Positions 1 through 8,059 of a DNA stretch of 64,000 nt are shown piece by piece. The translations under genes and the position numbers were made by a program. Location: positions 62,001-126,000 of the forward strand of contig NZ_FORQ01000001.1 of assembly GCF_900114045.1 (NCBI RefSeq), given 5' to 3'. The notes under the pieces are model-generated. The model made no database searches and was not told the DNA's origin. It saw nothing but the letters and a program-made list of their open reading frames with translations. Source of the stretch: Kaistella treverensis. Lineage in GTDB: Bacteria; Bacteroidota; Bacteroidia; Flavobacteriales; Weeksellaceae. The number at the start of each line of letters is the position of its first letter. The stretch's first letter is position 1.

Positions 1-437
1 TTCCTGAAGAAGAATATTATATCCCAATCGGAAAAGCAGATATCAAGCGTGAAGGTACCGACGTGACTTTGGTTTCCTTTGGAAAAATTATGAAACTGGC
101 GATTCAGGCTGCTGAAGATTTAGCAAAAGAAGGAATTTCTGTAGAAGTTATCGATCTTCGAACTGTTCGCCCGATTGATTATGACACCGTTTTGGAATCT
201 GTAAAGAAAACCAACCGCATGGTGGTTTTGGAAGAGGCGTGGCCTTTAGGTTCTATCGCGACAGAACTTACTTATATGGTTCAGCAAAAAGCTTTCGATT
301 ATCTGGATGCTCCAATCAAAAGAATTACCACACCAGATGCGCCAGCGCCGTATTCGGCACCGCTGTTCGCGGAATGGTTCCCCAAACTGGAAAAGGTCAA
401 AGAAGAAATCAAAAATGCGCTTTACATTAAAGCTTAA
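1..437 (+). CDS. pdhB: Pyruvate dehydrogenase E1 component, beta subunit (3' end only)
   Basis: This is the C-terminal 144 residues of the E1-beta subunit, which with E1-alpha decarboxylates pyruvate using thiamine diphosphate and passes the acetyl group to E2. The reading frame is open from base 3, so the gene begins outside the window; the GTG at 63 is an internal Val codon, not a start. The visible part is the C-terminal transketolase domain, with the conserved stretches VIDLRTVRPID and VVLEEAWPLGS and the end-of-protein segment TTPDAPAPYSAPL. A strong hairpin terminator follows eight bases after the stop. The family call is confident. The rest of the pdh cluster is not visible. Confidence 0.95.
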   Translation, partial: PEEEYYIPIGKADIKREGTDVTLVSFGKIMKLAIQAAEDLAKEGISVEVIDLRTVRPIDYDTVLESVKKTNRMVVLEEAWPLGSIATELTYMVQQKAFDYLDAPIKRITTPDAPAPYSAPLFAEWFPKLEKVKEEIKNALYIKA

Positions 438-444
438 AAAATTC

Positions 445-470
445 AAACTCCTGCAAGGGAGTTTTTTTTA
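445..470 (+). terminator. Rho-independent terminator after pdhB
   Basis: A 7-bp stem AAACTCC/GGAGTTT with loop TGCAAG is followed directly by a run of T. It lies just after the pdhB stop and before the kup promoter. Confidence 0.85.
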
Positions 471-503
471 TTGCTAAGTACTGCAAGAAAGCAGATAATC
501 GTT

Positions 504-511
504 TACCTTTG
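504..511 (+). promoter_or_regulatory. -7 promoter box of kup
   Basis: TACCTTTG matches the Bacteroidota -7 consensus TAnnTTTG and ends 17 bases before the kup ATG. I see no good TTG -33 box at the usual spacing, so the call rests on the -7 box and its position. Confidence 0.6.
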
Positions 512-528
512 ACGAAATTTTCTCGTTT

Positions 529-2514
529 ATGTCTGAAAATAGTATATCGCATTTCGATACCAAAAAGCTGACCGCCGTAGGAGTTTTAGTTTCACTCGGT
601 ATTGTTTTTGGCGATATCGGTACCTCGCCGCTTTATGTAATGAAGGCGATCGTAAATGCACGGAAAGAAACAGGAAATTTACCTTTTGATGAATATATTG
701 AAGGTGCACTTTCGTGTATCATCTGGACGCTGACAATGCAAACTACTGTAAAATATGTAATTATCGCCCTGCGAGCTGATAACAAAGGTGAAGGTGGAAT
801 TTTAGCATTGTATTCTCTTGTGAAAAAGCTGAAGAAAAAATGGCTTTACGTCGCCGCAATAATTGGAGCCTCAACTTTGGTGGCAGACAGTATAATTACG
901 CCATCATTAACTGTAATGTCAGCTGTAGAAGGCCTTAAAATATTTTCCCCGCACACGCCTGTCGTCGGAATAACGCTGGTAATTTTGGCAATTGTTTTTA
1001 TTGTACAGCAGTTTGGAACGGCTTCTATCGGCAAATTTTTCGGTCCGGTGATGGTCCTTTGGTTTTTGGTTTTAGGAGGGTTTGGTTCCATGCACATTTC
1101 CGAGCATCTTGAGGTCTTAAAAGCATTTAATCCTTATTATGCTTATAATTTAATTACGCATTCTCCGAGCGCTATTGTCATCATGGGTGCGGTTTTTCTC
1201 TGTACTACGGGTGCAGAGGCATTATATTCTGATTTAGGACATTGTGGTAAAAGAAATATTCGTGTCAGCTGGATTTTCGTAAAAATCATGCTTATACTTA
1301 ATTATTTAGGACAAGGCGCCTGGCTTTTATCTAATCCTGATGCGGTTGCGTCCGGTATTAATCCAATGTTTGGGATTATGCCGGTTTGGGCAATTTTACC
1401 GGGTGTTATTCTAGCAACGGCGGCGGCAATCATTGCAAGTCAATCAGTAATTACTGGTTCTTTTACCATGTTTTCGGAGGCGATGTCAGTTACTTTTTGG
1501 CCCAACCAGCAAATTGATTATCCTTCTGGAATTAAAGGTCAGATGTATATTCCCCGGGTAAACTGGGGCCTGATGTTCTTGTGCTTTATCGTTGTGATTT
1601 ATTTCCAAAAGTCAGAAGCAATGGAAGCTGCGTATGGTTTAACAATTACCATCACTATGCTGATGACAACAACACTGCTTTTTTTCTGGCTGCGTCGGAA
1701 CAAAGCGACCCGCGTTTTTGCTTTAGGATTTTTAGCGGTTTACCTCTTTATTGAATTAGGATTTTTCTATGCCAATGTCATTAAATTTTTTGACGGTGGC
1801 TGGCTTACCATGGTGTTGGGCGGCTTCATCGCGGTCTGTATGTACGCTTGGTATAACGGACGTTCTATCAAAGGTAAATTTATTAAGTTTGTAAAACTCG
1901 ACAAATATGTGCCGGTAATCAAAGAACTGAAACTCGACGAAACAATACCAAAATATGCCACGAATCTGGCATTTTTAAGCCGTGCAAAACGTTCCGATGA
2001 AGTAGAGGCGAAAATTATCTATTCCATTATCCGAAAGCAGCCCAAGCGCGCAGATCATTATTTTATTTTGAATATTATAAACCAGGAAGATCCTTTTACT
2101 TTTAATTATACCATTGATGAAATCATGCCTGGAACAATTTACCGCATCAATTTCATGCTTGGTTTCAAAATTGACCGCCGCATCAATGATTATTTCGATC
2201 AGGTTCTAGAGGATATGATGGAAGAGGGGAGTATTCCCTCGCGCAGCAGCCATCCCTCGCTGCGATCTTATAATGTGCCGCCGGATTTAAAGTATGTGAT
2301 TATCGACAATACGTATATAAATGATACTTTGCTTACCGTAAAAGAAAAAATCACCCTTAATATCTATAATTTTGTGAAATACATTGGCAGCGATGACTTT
2401 AAAGCCTGGGGGATTTCTGCGCACAATGTAGTAGTAGAATCAGCGCCATTGCTTGATCAGAAAATTATCACTAATAAAATTCAGCAGGTAAATTTCCGCC
2501 GCTACGATTCTTAA
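529..2514 (+). CDS. kup: Potassium uptake protein, KUP/HAK/KT family
   Basis: A 661-residue inner-membrane K+ transporter, probably a K+/H+ symporter. The N-terminal signature VSLGIVFGDIGTSPLY is diagnostic of KUP proteins, and many hydrophobic segments follow up to about residue 430. The C-terminal roughly 200 residues are a soluble cytoplasmic domain, as usual in the family. Length fits the family norm of 620-680. It has its own promoter after the pdhB terminator and is followed after 74 bases by a separately promoted fur gene, so it is probably monocistronic. A role in K+ homeostasis and turgor is family knowledge; no regulatory element beyond the promoter is visible. Confidence 0.95.
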   Translation: MSENSISHFDTKKLTAVGVLVSLGIVFGDIGTSPLYVMKAIVNARKETGNLPFDEYIEGALSCIIWTLTMQTTVKYVIIALRADNKGEGGILALYSLVKKLKKKWLYVAAIIGASTLVADSIITPSLTVMSAVEGLKIFSPHTPVVGITLVILAIVFIVQQFGTASIGKFFGPVMVLWFLVLGGFGSMHISEHLEVLKAFNPYYAYNLITHSPSAIVIMGAVFLCTTGAEALYSDLGHCGKRNIRVSWIFVKIMLILNYLGQGAWLLSNPDAVASGINPMFGIMPVWAILPGVILATAAAIIASQSVITGSFTMFSEAMSVTFWPNQQIDYPSGIKGQMYIPRVNWGLMFLCFIVVIYFQKSEAMEAAYGLTITITMLMTTTLLFFWLRRNKATRVFALGFLAVYLFIELGFFYANVIKFFDGGWLTMVLGGFIAVCMYAWYNGRSIKGKFIKFVKLDKYVPVIKELKLDETIPKYATNLAFLSRAKRSDEVEAKIIYSIIRKQPKRADHYFILNIINQEDPFTFNYTIDEIMPGTIYRINFMLGFKIDRRINDYFDQVLEDMMEEGSIPSRSSHPSLRSYNVPPDLKYVIIDNTYINDTLLTVKEKITLNIYNFVKYIGSDDFKAWGISAHNVVVESAPLLDQKIITNKIQQVNFRRYDS

Positions 2515-2564
2515 AATCAGAAAATCCAATAAAAGTCATTTCTAACCGTTAATAAAATTATCGG

Positions 2565-2572
2565 TAAATTTG
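2565..2572 (+). promoter_or_regulatory. -7 promoter box of the fur-ostA pair
   Basis: TAAATTTG, a perfect TAnnTTTG match, ends 16 bases before the ATG of the Fur-family gene. Confidence 0.65.
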
Positions 2573-2588
2573 TACATATTTTTTATCA

Positions 2589-3062
2589 ATGGACGCGAAA
2601 CATAAAGAACTCAATATTGCCACAATTAAAGAGGTTTTACGGCAGTATCTTCTGGAAAAAGGATTTAGAAATACGCCGGAACGCTATACGATTCTGGAAG
2701 AGATTTACAATTTGGAGCATCACTTTAATGTAGATGATCTCTACCTGCTCATGATGCAGAAAAAATATCACGTGTCCAAAGCCACTATTTACAACACCAT
2801 CGAAATATTTTTAGATGCTGGCCTCATCCGGAAACACCAGTTTGGCGAAAAAACATTGACTTCTTCTTCCTATGAAAAGTCGTACTTCAACATGCAGCAC
2901 GACCACATGGTGATTTATAAAAAAGATTCCAACAAGGAAATTCAGGAAATTATCGAGTTTTGCGATCCACGCATTCAGGGCATCAAAGAATCTATCGAAA
3001 ACGCTTTCGGCGTAAACATTGATTCCCATTCACTTTATTTTTACGGAACCAAAAAGGATTAA
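2589..3062 (+). CDS. Fur-family transcriptional regulator
   Basis: A 157-residue metal- or peroxide-responsive repressor-type protein. The N-terminal winged helix includes the recognition-helix region HVSKATIYNTIEIFLDAGLI (residues about 62-81). The dimerisation domain keeps an HDH motif (QHDHMVIY, near residue 106), but the structural zinc CxxC motifs usual in Fur are absent: the only cysteine is in EFCDPR. It may therefore sense metal through His/Glu sites only, and Fur, Zur or PerR type cannot be decided from sequence. Its stop overlaps the next ATG by one base (TAATG), so it is translationally coupled to the OstA-like gene. That pairing hints at envelope control but is only inference. Confidence 0.88.
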   Translation: MDAKHKELNIATIKEVLRQYLLEKGFRNTPERYTILEEIYNLEHHFNVDDLYLLMMQKKYHVSKATIYNTIEIFLDAGLIRKHQFGEKTLTSSSYEKSYFNMQHDHMVIYKKDSNKEIQEIIEFCDPRIQGIKESIENAFGVNIDSHSLYFYGTKKD

Positions 3063-4798
3063 TGAAAAAACTTTTCGTTTTTTTTCTCTTTATTAGTGCA
3101 CATTTTTTTGCGCAGATCAAAACCCAGCCTCAGCAGGATGCGGCGCGCGATCCTTTCTTCAGTGGACCACAAACCGGCGCTGCACCCGAAAAAGTTAAGC
3201 TTATACACTCCGACTTTTTCCAGAAAACGCCCGACAGATATAACGGAAACCCTTTCTTTTCGGGTAACGTTCAGTTTGCGCATCAGGGCTCAGTTTTAAT
3301 TGCCGATGAGGTTATTTTTTATCAGGATCAGAATTTTGTAAAAGCGCTCGGAAATGTCCGTTTGCAAAATGCCGACGGTTCAGTGATCACATCTGGTGAA
3401 ATGGAATATGACGGAAATACCCAAAAAGGAATTGCCCGAAAGAACGTTCTGCTCACCGACCCTGGCCAGACGATTCAGACTGAAACGCTTTATTACGACC
3501 GGCTTTCCAACAAAGCTTATTTCAATACCGGCGGTACAATTACCAAAGATGGCAATGTGATGTACACCAAATCTGCAACTTATGATCTAACAAGCCGATT
3601 AATTGATTTCACAGGAAACGTAAAAATCGACAATCCCGAATATACGGTGGAAGGCGTAAATATTATCCAAAACCAAAATACGAACACCGCCACATTCAAC
3701 GGTGCGACCACGATTACAAATAAAAAAAATCCGGGAAATCTCATTTACACCGAAAAGGGCACGTATAATATGAATACCAAGGAAGTCTATTTAAAAAAGA
3801 ATTCCCGCATTCATTATAACGGAAAATTGCTTACCGGCGATGACATGTATTTTAACCAAATTACAGGTTTCGGGACAGCAAAAGGAAATGTAACACTTCG
3901 CGATCCAAAAGAAAACCGCTACATGAAAGGCGGTTACGCCGAAATCTACGAGAAAAAAGATTCCGCGATGATTACTGAAAAACCCTACGCTGTAAAAATT
4001 TTGGAAAAAGATTCCATGTACTTTTCAGCGGACCGAATTTTGGCATTTCAGAAACCTGATGTCCAAAACCCGCTCGAGAAAAAAAGCTTTTTACGTGCTT
4101 ACCGAAAGGCGCGCATGTTTAAATCAAACATTCAGCTGCGCGCGGATTCTTTAAGTTTTAATGAAACCGATGGCGTCATGCACCTGTTCGGCAGCCCGAT
4201 TGCGTGGAGCGGAGAAAAGCAGGTTACCGGAAATAAAATTGAAGCTTATTTCGACACCAAAAATGAATACATCGATTCTTTGCGGGTGATTGGCGACGCT
4301 TTCGCGATCAGCAAAGCCGATTCGCTTAACATGAAAGATGAATTCAACCAGGTGAAAGGTAAATTAATGACGGTTTACTACGAAAAAAATCAGGTGAAAC
4401 TCGCGAAAGTCATTGGCAATGCGCAGGCGATTACTTATGCGGATGACCAAAACGAAACTACGAAGGAAGTCGAGCGCATAGGCGTGTCACTTTCTACCTG
4501 CGGTACGATTGAAGCGGAATTTGAAGATCGGAAAGTGCAGATTATTTCCTGCAATATCGGCGCAAATGTGGACACTTTTCCGATGAGTTTGATTTCGCGC
4601 GAACAGCGCTTTTTCCCGGATTTTAACTGGAACACAAAAGACCGGCTGCGGACCTGGCGCGACATTTTTGTGGACTCGCCCAACTATCCCGAAATAAAAT
4701 ACGAATCGAACAACGAGTTGTACGACGCTGCCCAGAAAGCAATTGATGCAGAAAAGGCCAAAGAAGAGGCGAAAAAACCAAAACGCGTCCGGAAATAA
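3062..4798 (+). CDS. OstA-like protein (LptA/OstA fold, LPS transport)
   Basis: A 578-residue exported protein. It begins with a signal peptide (MKKLFVFFLFISAHFFAQ) and then shows the repeated beta-strand pattern of OstA/LptA-type beta-jellyrolls, for example ALGNVRLQNADGSVITSG, FTGNVKIDNPEY, GTAKGNVTLRDP and IGDAFAISKADSLN. Such proteins carry LPS across the periplasm. The Bacteroidota OstA-like protein is longer than LptA (about 180 residues) and lacks an obvious LptD barrel. The C-terminus is a charged Lys/Glu-rich tail (EKAKEEAKKPKRVRK). The start overlaps the stop of the Fur-family gene, so both are read from one mRNA. The function in LPS assembly comes from the family, not direct evidence. 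Confidence 0.85.
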   Translation: MKKLFVFFLFISAHFFAQIKTQPQQDAARDPFFSGPQTGAAPEKVKLIHSDFFQKTPDRYNGNPFFSGNVQFAHQGSVLIADEVIFYQDQNFVKALGNVRLQNADGSVITSGEMEYDGNTQKGIARKNVLLTDPGQTIQTETLYYDRLSNKAYFNTGGTITKDGNVMYTKSATYDLTSRLIDFTGNVKIDNPEYTVEGVNIIQNQNTNTATFNGATTITNKKNPGNLIYTEKGTYNMNTKEVYLKKNSRIHYNGKLLTGDDMYFNQITGFGTAKGNVTLRDPKENRYMKGGYAEIYEKKDSAMITEKPYAVKILEKDSMYFSADRILAFQKPDVQNPLEKKSFLRAYRKARMFKSNIQLRADSLSFNETDGVMHLFGSPIAWSGEKQVTGNKIEAYFDTKNEYIDSLRVIGDAFAISKADSLNMKDEFNQVKGKLMTVYYEKNQVKLAKVIGNAQAITYADDQNETTKEVERIGVSLSTCGTIEAEFEDRKVQIISCNIGANVDTFPMSLISREQRFFPDFNWNTKDRLRTWRDIFVDSPNYPEIKYESNNELYDAAQKAIDAEKAKEEAKKPKRVRK

Positions 4799-4810
4799 TT
4801 TTTTTATTTG

Positions 4811-4895
4811 GGCGCCTTTATCCGCCTTCCACTCCCGCTTTTTTGTTCCACTTCGTTCCACAAAAAGAGCTCCGTTCAAGTCAGGGCGCGGTTGA
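4811..4895. repeat. REP-like intergenic element
   Basis: The spacer between the ostA-like and aminotransferase genes is markedly GC-richer than other spacers. It is bounded by GGGCG at both ends (GGGCGCC near 4811, AGGGCGCGG near 4882) and holds a direct repeat, GTTCCAC-TTCG-TTCCAC, near 4844-4860. The GGGCG/GTTCC vocabulary recurs in the hairpin at 19613-19683, suggesting one family of dispersed repeats. No protein is encoded. Confidence 0.45.
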
Positions 4896-4922
4896 AAGTT
4901 TAGATTAAAAATTACCTTTAAA

Positions 4923-6101
4923 ATGCAGACAGATTTTTTTAAATATCAGGCACAAACCACACCGTTTGCCGCCGGCTTTGAGGTTGAAAAAGCTTCCGGA
5001 ACATTTATTTACGGCAAAAACGGCAAAAAATATCTCGATTTTGTTGCCGGAGTTTCCGCAAATACGTTGGGTCATTCGCATCCAAAAATTATTGAAGCCA
5101 TAAAAACTCAAGCTGAAAAATATTTACATGTGATGGTTTATGGCGAATACGCGCAGGAAATGCCGGTGAAACTCTGCAAGCTTTTAGCAGATTCTACGCC
5201 GGAACCGCTCGAAGTTACTTATTTGGTAAATTCCGGCGCGGAAGCGATTGACGGCGCTTTGAAACTAGCAAAACGTTACACCGGACGAGAGGAAATTATT
5301 TCGATGAAAAATTCTTATCACGGAAACACGCACGGCGCTTTGTCGGTTTCCGGGAACGAATATCACAAGCGCGAATTCCGTCCTCTTTTGCCGTTGGTGA
5401 ATTTCATTGAATTTAATAACCAAAATGATTTTTCTAAAATTACCGAGAAAACCGCGTGCGTTTTAGCAGAAACCATTCAGGGTGCTGCAGGTTTTTTGGT
5501 GCCGGATGCTGATTATTTTAAAAATTTGAAAAAGCGCTGCGAAGAAGTTGGCGCGCTGCTGATTTTAGATGAAATTCAGCCGGGCTTTGGACGAACCGGG
5601 AAACTGTTCGCTTTTGAACATTTCGAAATGGTTCCGGATATTCTGGTGATGGGAAAAGGCATGGGCGGCGGCGTTCCGGTTGGTGCTTTTATGAGTTCCG
5701 GTGAAATTATGCAATCGCTGTCGCATTCACCGAAACTCGGTCATATTACGACTTTTGGTGGAAATCCGCTGATTGCCGCGTCGAGTTTCGCTACTTTACA
5801 GGGGGTTGTAGAAAGTAGTCTGATGAATGAAGTTGCAGAAAAAGAACAGCTGTTCCGGGAACTTTTGGTTCATCCGAAAATTAAAAATGTAAACGGAAAA
5901 GGTTTGATGCTTGCGGTAAATCTCGGCGCTCCGGAATTTACTTTGGAAGTTGCAAAACGCTGCATGGAAAAGGGTTTAATCGTTTTCTGGCAACTGTATC
6001 GCAATGAATATTTGAGAATTTCGCCACCGTTAACCATTTCGCTTGAGGAAATCCGGCAGGGTTGCGAAATTATTCTGGAAATTTTAAATGAATTTGATTA
6101 G
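4923..6101 (+). CDS. Class III PLP-dependent aminotransferase
   Basis: A 392-residue cytoplasmic aminotransferase of the acetylornithine/ornithine/GABA class (fold type I). Seen are the PLP phosphate-binding LVNSGAEAIDGALKLA (about 101-116), the Asp of LILDEIQPGFGRTG (D216) that contacts the pyridine nitrogen, and the Schiff-base lysine in VMGKGMGGGVPVGAF (K245). Length is normal for the family. Substrate cannot be fixed: no arginine-biosynthesis genes lie nearby, so argD is not assigned. It follows the ostA-like gene after 124 bases of repeat-like spacer. TACCTTTA at 4913-4920 is a near-miss to the -7 box, so the promoter is uncertain. Confidence 0.9.
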   Translation: MQTDFFKYQAQTTPFAAGFEVEKASGTFIYGKNGKKYLDFVAGVSANTLGHSHPKIIEAIKTQAEKYLHVMVYGEYAQEMPVKLCKLLADSTPEPLEVTYLVNSGAEAIDGALKLAKRYTGREEIISMKNSYHGNTHGALSVSGNEYHKREFRPLLPLVNFIEFNNQNDFSKITEKTACVLAETIQGAAGFLVPDADYFKNLKKRCEEVGALLILDEIQPGFGRTGKLFAFEHFEMVPDILVMGKGMGGGVPVGAFMSSGEIMQSLSHSPKLGHITTFGGNPLIAASSFATLQGVVESSLMNEVAEKEQLFRELLVHPKIKNVNGKGLMLAVNLGAPEFTLEVAKRCMEKGLIVFWQLYRNEYLRISPPLTISLEEIRQGCEIILEILNEFD

Positions 6102-6111
6102 CGAATTTCAT

Positions 6112-6420
6112 TTTTGATAATTTGATAATTTGGTAATTTGAAAAATTGGGTCTTTTAGCGGCAATTTTTTTTGGTTTTACTATCAGAGAAAACCCCAACA
6201 GATTTACCGATTTTCCCAGATTTTTTATTTTTGAAAAATTGGGTGTTTTAGCGGCGAATATTTATATGTGTATTCGTGGCATTTTTCTCCCGCTGAATTT
6301 GCGGATTCTGCAGATTTATATTTTAGGAGAAATTGTTGTTTTAGCGGCGAATTTCAAATTTTCAAATCACCAAATCACCAAATCATCACATCACCAAATC
6401 ACTACCTCATCGCACTGTAA
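6112..6420. repeat. Composite non-coding repeat island with inverted AT-rich ends
   Basis: The left end carries TTGATAATTTGATAATTTGG-type units (6113-6140). The right end carries the complementary pattern as AAATCACC tandem units (6353-6405), so the ends form an imperfect inverted repeat. Between them lie three copies of the motif TTTTAGCGGCGAATTT (about 6153-6170, 6244-6261, 6339-6356), the first two preceded by AAAAATTGGG. A stretch GTATTCGTGGCATTTTTC followed by TTTGCGGATTCTGCAGAT lies at 6270-6316. No believable gene is present: the 102-residue ORF here is low-complexity. Confidence 0.6.
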
Positions 6421-6452
6421 AGTTGTCAAAAGATGCGATAAAAGTGGTTTTT

Positions 6453-6560
6453 AGCCCCGATGGAAGCGGCATCCCCCGATGATATATATCATACCGGAAA
6501 ACAAAAATCTCCGACATCGGGGATATAGCGGACAGCGGGACGATTTTTAATAGGAAAACC
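6453..6560. repeat. Structured GC-richer repeat element (CCCCGATG hairpin)
   Basis: This segment holds AGCCCCGATGGAAGCGGC at 6453-6470 and then CCCCCGATG near 6474. The complement CATCGGGG lies near 6514 and is followed by ATATAGCGGACAGCGGG. The 8-9 bp stem closes a loop of about 30 bases. From memory, very similar AGCCCCGATGGAAGCGGC...TATAGCGGA-AGCGGG segments are scattered in Chryseobacterium-type genomes; that is recall and was not checked. It may be a REP-type element or a structured RNA. Confidence 0.45.
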
Positions 6561-6661
6561 AGCCCGGCTTGCTCCTGATTTTTTATGGTTTTGAACAAAT
6601 TTTAATTGCTGTAATAAGAAATTAATTTATATATTGCGACACATTAAAAATAGGTAGCAAT

Positions 6662-7048
6662 ATGGCGAAAACGAAGGTGCAATATGAATTTCCAATGCAC
6701 TGCCAGTCAGAGATTTTATACGAATATATGGCGAGCGCGGAAGGACTTTCGGAGTGGTTTGCAGATGATGTGGAGGAAAAAGGAGACGATTTTTTCTTCA
6801 GCTGGGGAAACGGGCCGGAAGAGAAAGCAACGCTTATTCGTTATAAGCCGGAAAGTTTTGTGCGTTTTCGTTGGGAAGAGGATGAGGGCACCAAAAATTA
6901 TTTTGAAATGACCATCGTCATCGATGATATCACCGAAGATTTAGCGCTGAATATCGTGGATTTTTGCGACGCCGGCGACGAAGAGGAAAACAGACTGTAC
7001 TGGGAAAATCTTATTGAAAATCTTAAACTGAAATTAGGCGCGTCCTAA
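6662..7048 (+). CDS. START-like domain protein (SRPBCC/AHSA1 fold)
   Basis: A 128-residue cytoplasmic protein with the helix-grip pattern of START/AHSA1 proteins. SEILYEYMASAEGLSEWFAD (residues about 14-33) is the usual helix and substrate-mouth region, followed by alternating strands (FFFSWGNGPEEKATLIRY, FVRFRWEEDEGTKNYFEMTI) and a C-terminal helix (YWENLIENLKLKLG). Such proteins bind hydrophobic ligands or act as co-chaperones, but the ligand is unknown here. The protein is strikingly acidic. It lies between the repeat island and a perfect hairpin terminator, so it is probably transcribed alone. Confidence 0.8.
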   Translation: MAKTKVQYEFPMHCQSEILYEYMASAEGLSEWFADDVEEKGDDFFFSWGNGPEEKATLIRYKPESFVRFRWEEDEGTKNYFEMTIVIDDITEDLALNIVDFCDAGDEEENRLYWENLIENLKLKLGAS

Positions 7049-7070
7049 TTTTTTTACGCCTGATAATATG

Positions 7071-7100
7071 ATGAACGAATTTTCGTTCATTATTTTTTTA
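7071..7100 (+). terminator. Terminator after the START-like gene
   Basis: A perfect 9-bp stem ATGAACGAA/TTCGTTCAT with a TT loop (7071-7090) is followed by TATTTTTTTA. It separates the START-like gene from the class IV aminotransferase gene 20 bases downstream. Confidence 0.85.
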
Positions 7101-7120
7101 CCCTAAAAACCCTGAAAATT

Positions 7121-7924
7121 TTGAAATTATCTTTTTACTCCGACACTGCAGAACTTAATAACCGCGCATTTTTGTACGGTGATTCGGTGCGGGTTTCGTT
7201 TTTTGTGCATCATTCGAAAATTGTTCTGGCTGAAGAATGCTATTTTTTTCTGATGGCTTCGATGCGGAAAATGCGTATGGCGATTCCGCTTTCCTACACT
7301 TTGGAATTTTTTCAGAATCTGTTTGCAGAAAAGGTAATTGAAGCTGGAATTTCTGACGGCGTTATTAATTTTCACGTGTACCGTAATTCTCAGGAAAGTT
7401 TGCTCTCTAAGCGCGAAATTTCTTTTTATTTTGAAGTAGATTCGCCGCGGAATATTCTGGAAATGCAACGCGCTTTTGAAATTGATCTGATTAAAGAAAT
7501 CAATGTAAATACTAATGTTTTAAGCGGAATTCATGTGCACTCGCCGGAAAACATTTATGCTGAAGTTTATGCTGCAGACAATGAGCTGGATGATGTAATA
7601 TTCCTGAATCCGAACAAAAGAATTGCGCGCACCACGATTGGAAATCTGCTCTTTTTAACCGGAAATACAATTAAAATTCCGAAACAGAGTGAAGGTGCTT
7701 TTGTTTCGCCATTGATGGAAAGTTTTGTGACTTTCGTTCACCAAAATAAGCTTGCGGTAATTGAAGAGGCGGAATTGATTGCTTTTGAATCTCAGAAAGC
7801 GGAAGAAATCATCATTATTTCTGACGAAAAAGGCATTTTTCCGGTAATGAAAATCCGTAATAAGACCTTCGAAAAAACCAGGTTTACAGATATAGTTTCG
7901 GCGTGGTCGGCAAGTTTCGCTTAA
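7121..7924 (+). CDS. Divergent class IV PLP-dependent aminotransferase-like protein
   Basis: A 267-residue protein matching the fold of branched-chain aminotransferase and aminodeoxychorismate lyase in outline. NNRAFLYGDSVRVSFFV (13-29) corresponds to the NGR.FxYGDGLFET motif, and KEINVNTNVL (125-134) aligns with the catalytic-lysine segment of PabC (KHLNRLEQVL), so K125 is the likely Schiff-base lysine. LNPNKRIARTTIGNLLFLTG (about 163-182) corresponds to the EGSxSNLF PLP-phosphate region but is strongly changed (TTIGN). Activity and substrate are uncertain. The only usable start is TTG at 7121: no in-frame ATG lies between it and the terminator. Confidence 0.7.
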   Translation: MKLSFYSDTAELNNRAFLYGDSVRVSFFVHHSKIVLAEECYFFLMASMRKMRMAIPLSYTLEFFQNLFAEKVIEAGISDGVINFHVYRNSQESLLSKREISFYFEVDSPRNILEMQRAFEIDLIKEINVNTNVLSGIHVHSPENIYAEVYAADNELDDVIFLNPNKRIARTTIGNLLFLTGNTIKIPKQSEGAFVSPLMESFVTFVHQNKLAVIEEAELIAFESQKAEEIIIISDEKGIFPVMKIRNKTFEKTRFTDIVSAWSASFA

Positions 7925-8059
7925 AATTGGCAAACCCGGTCAGCAACCTGCAAAAAGGTCAGTAACCGGGCTTTAAGACTTTGATGACACGAAGGTAATC
8001 AAAAACTTTGTATCTTCCTATGCGCCGAATATTAAAATTATGTTAAATGTGGCGGGAAT

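Noticed and set aside
6353-6420. AAATCACC tandem repeats as a CRISPR array
   Set aside because: Units are about 8 bases with no spacers of constant length, and there are no cas genes.
6146-6454. Open frame of 102 residues in the repeat island
   Set aside because: It is made of low-complexity repeats (HHQITTSSH and similar), has no family resemblance and no ribosome-binding context; the frame is open by chance.
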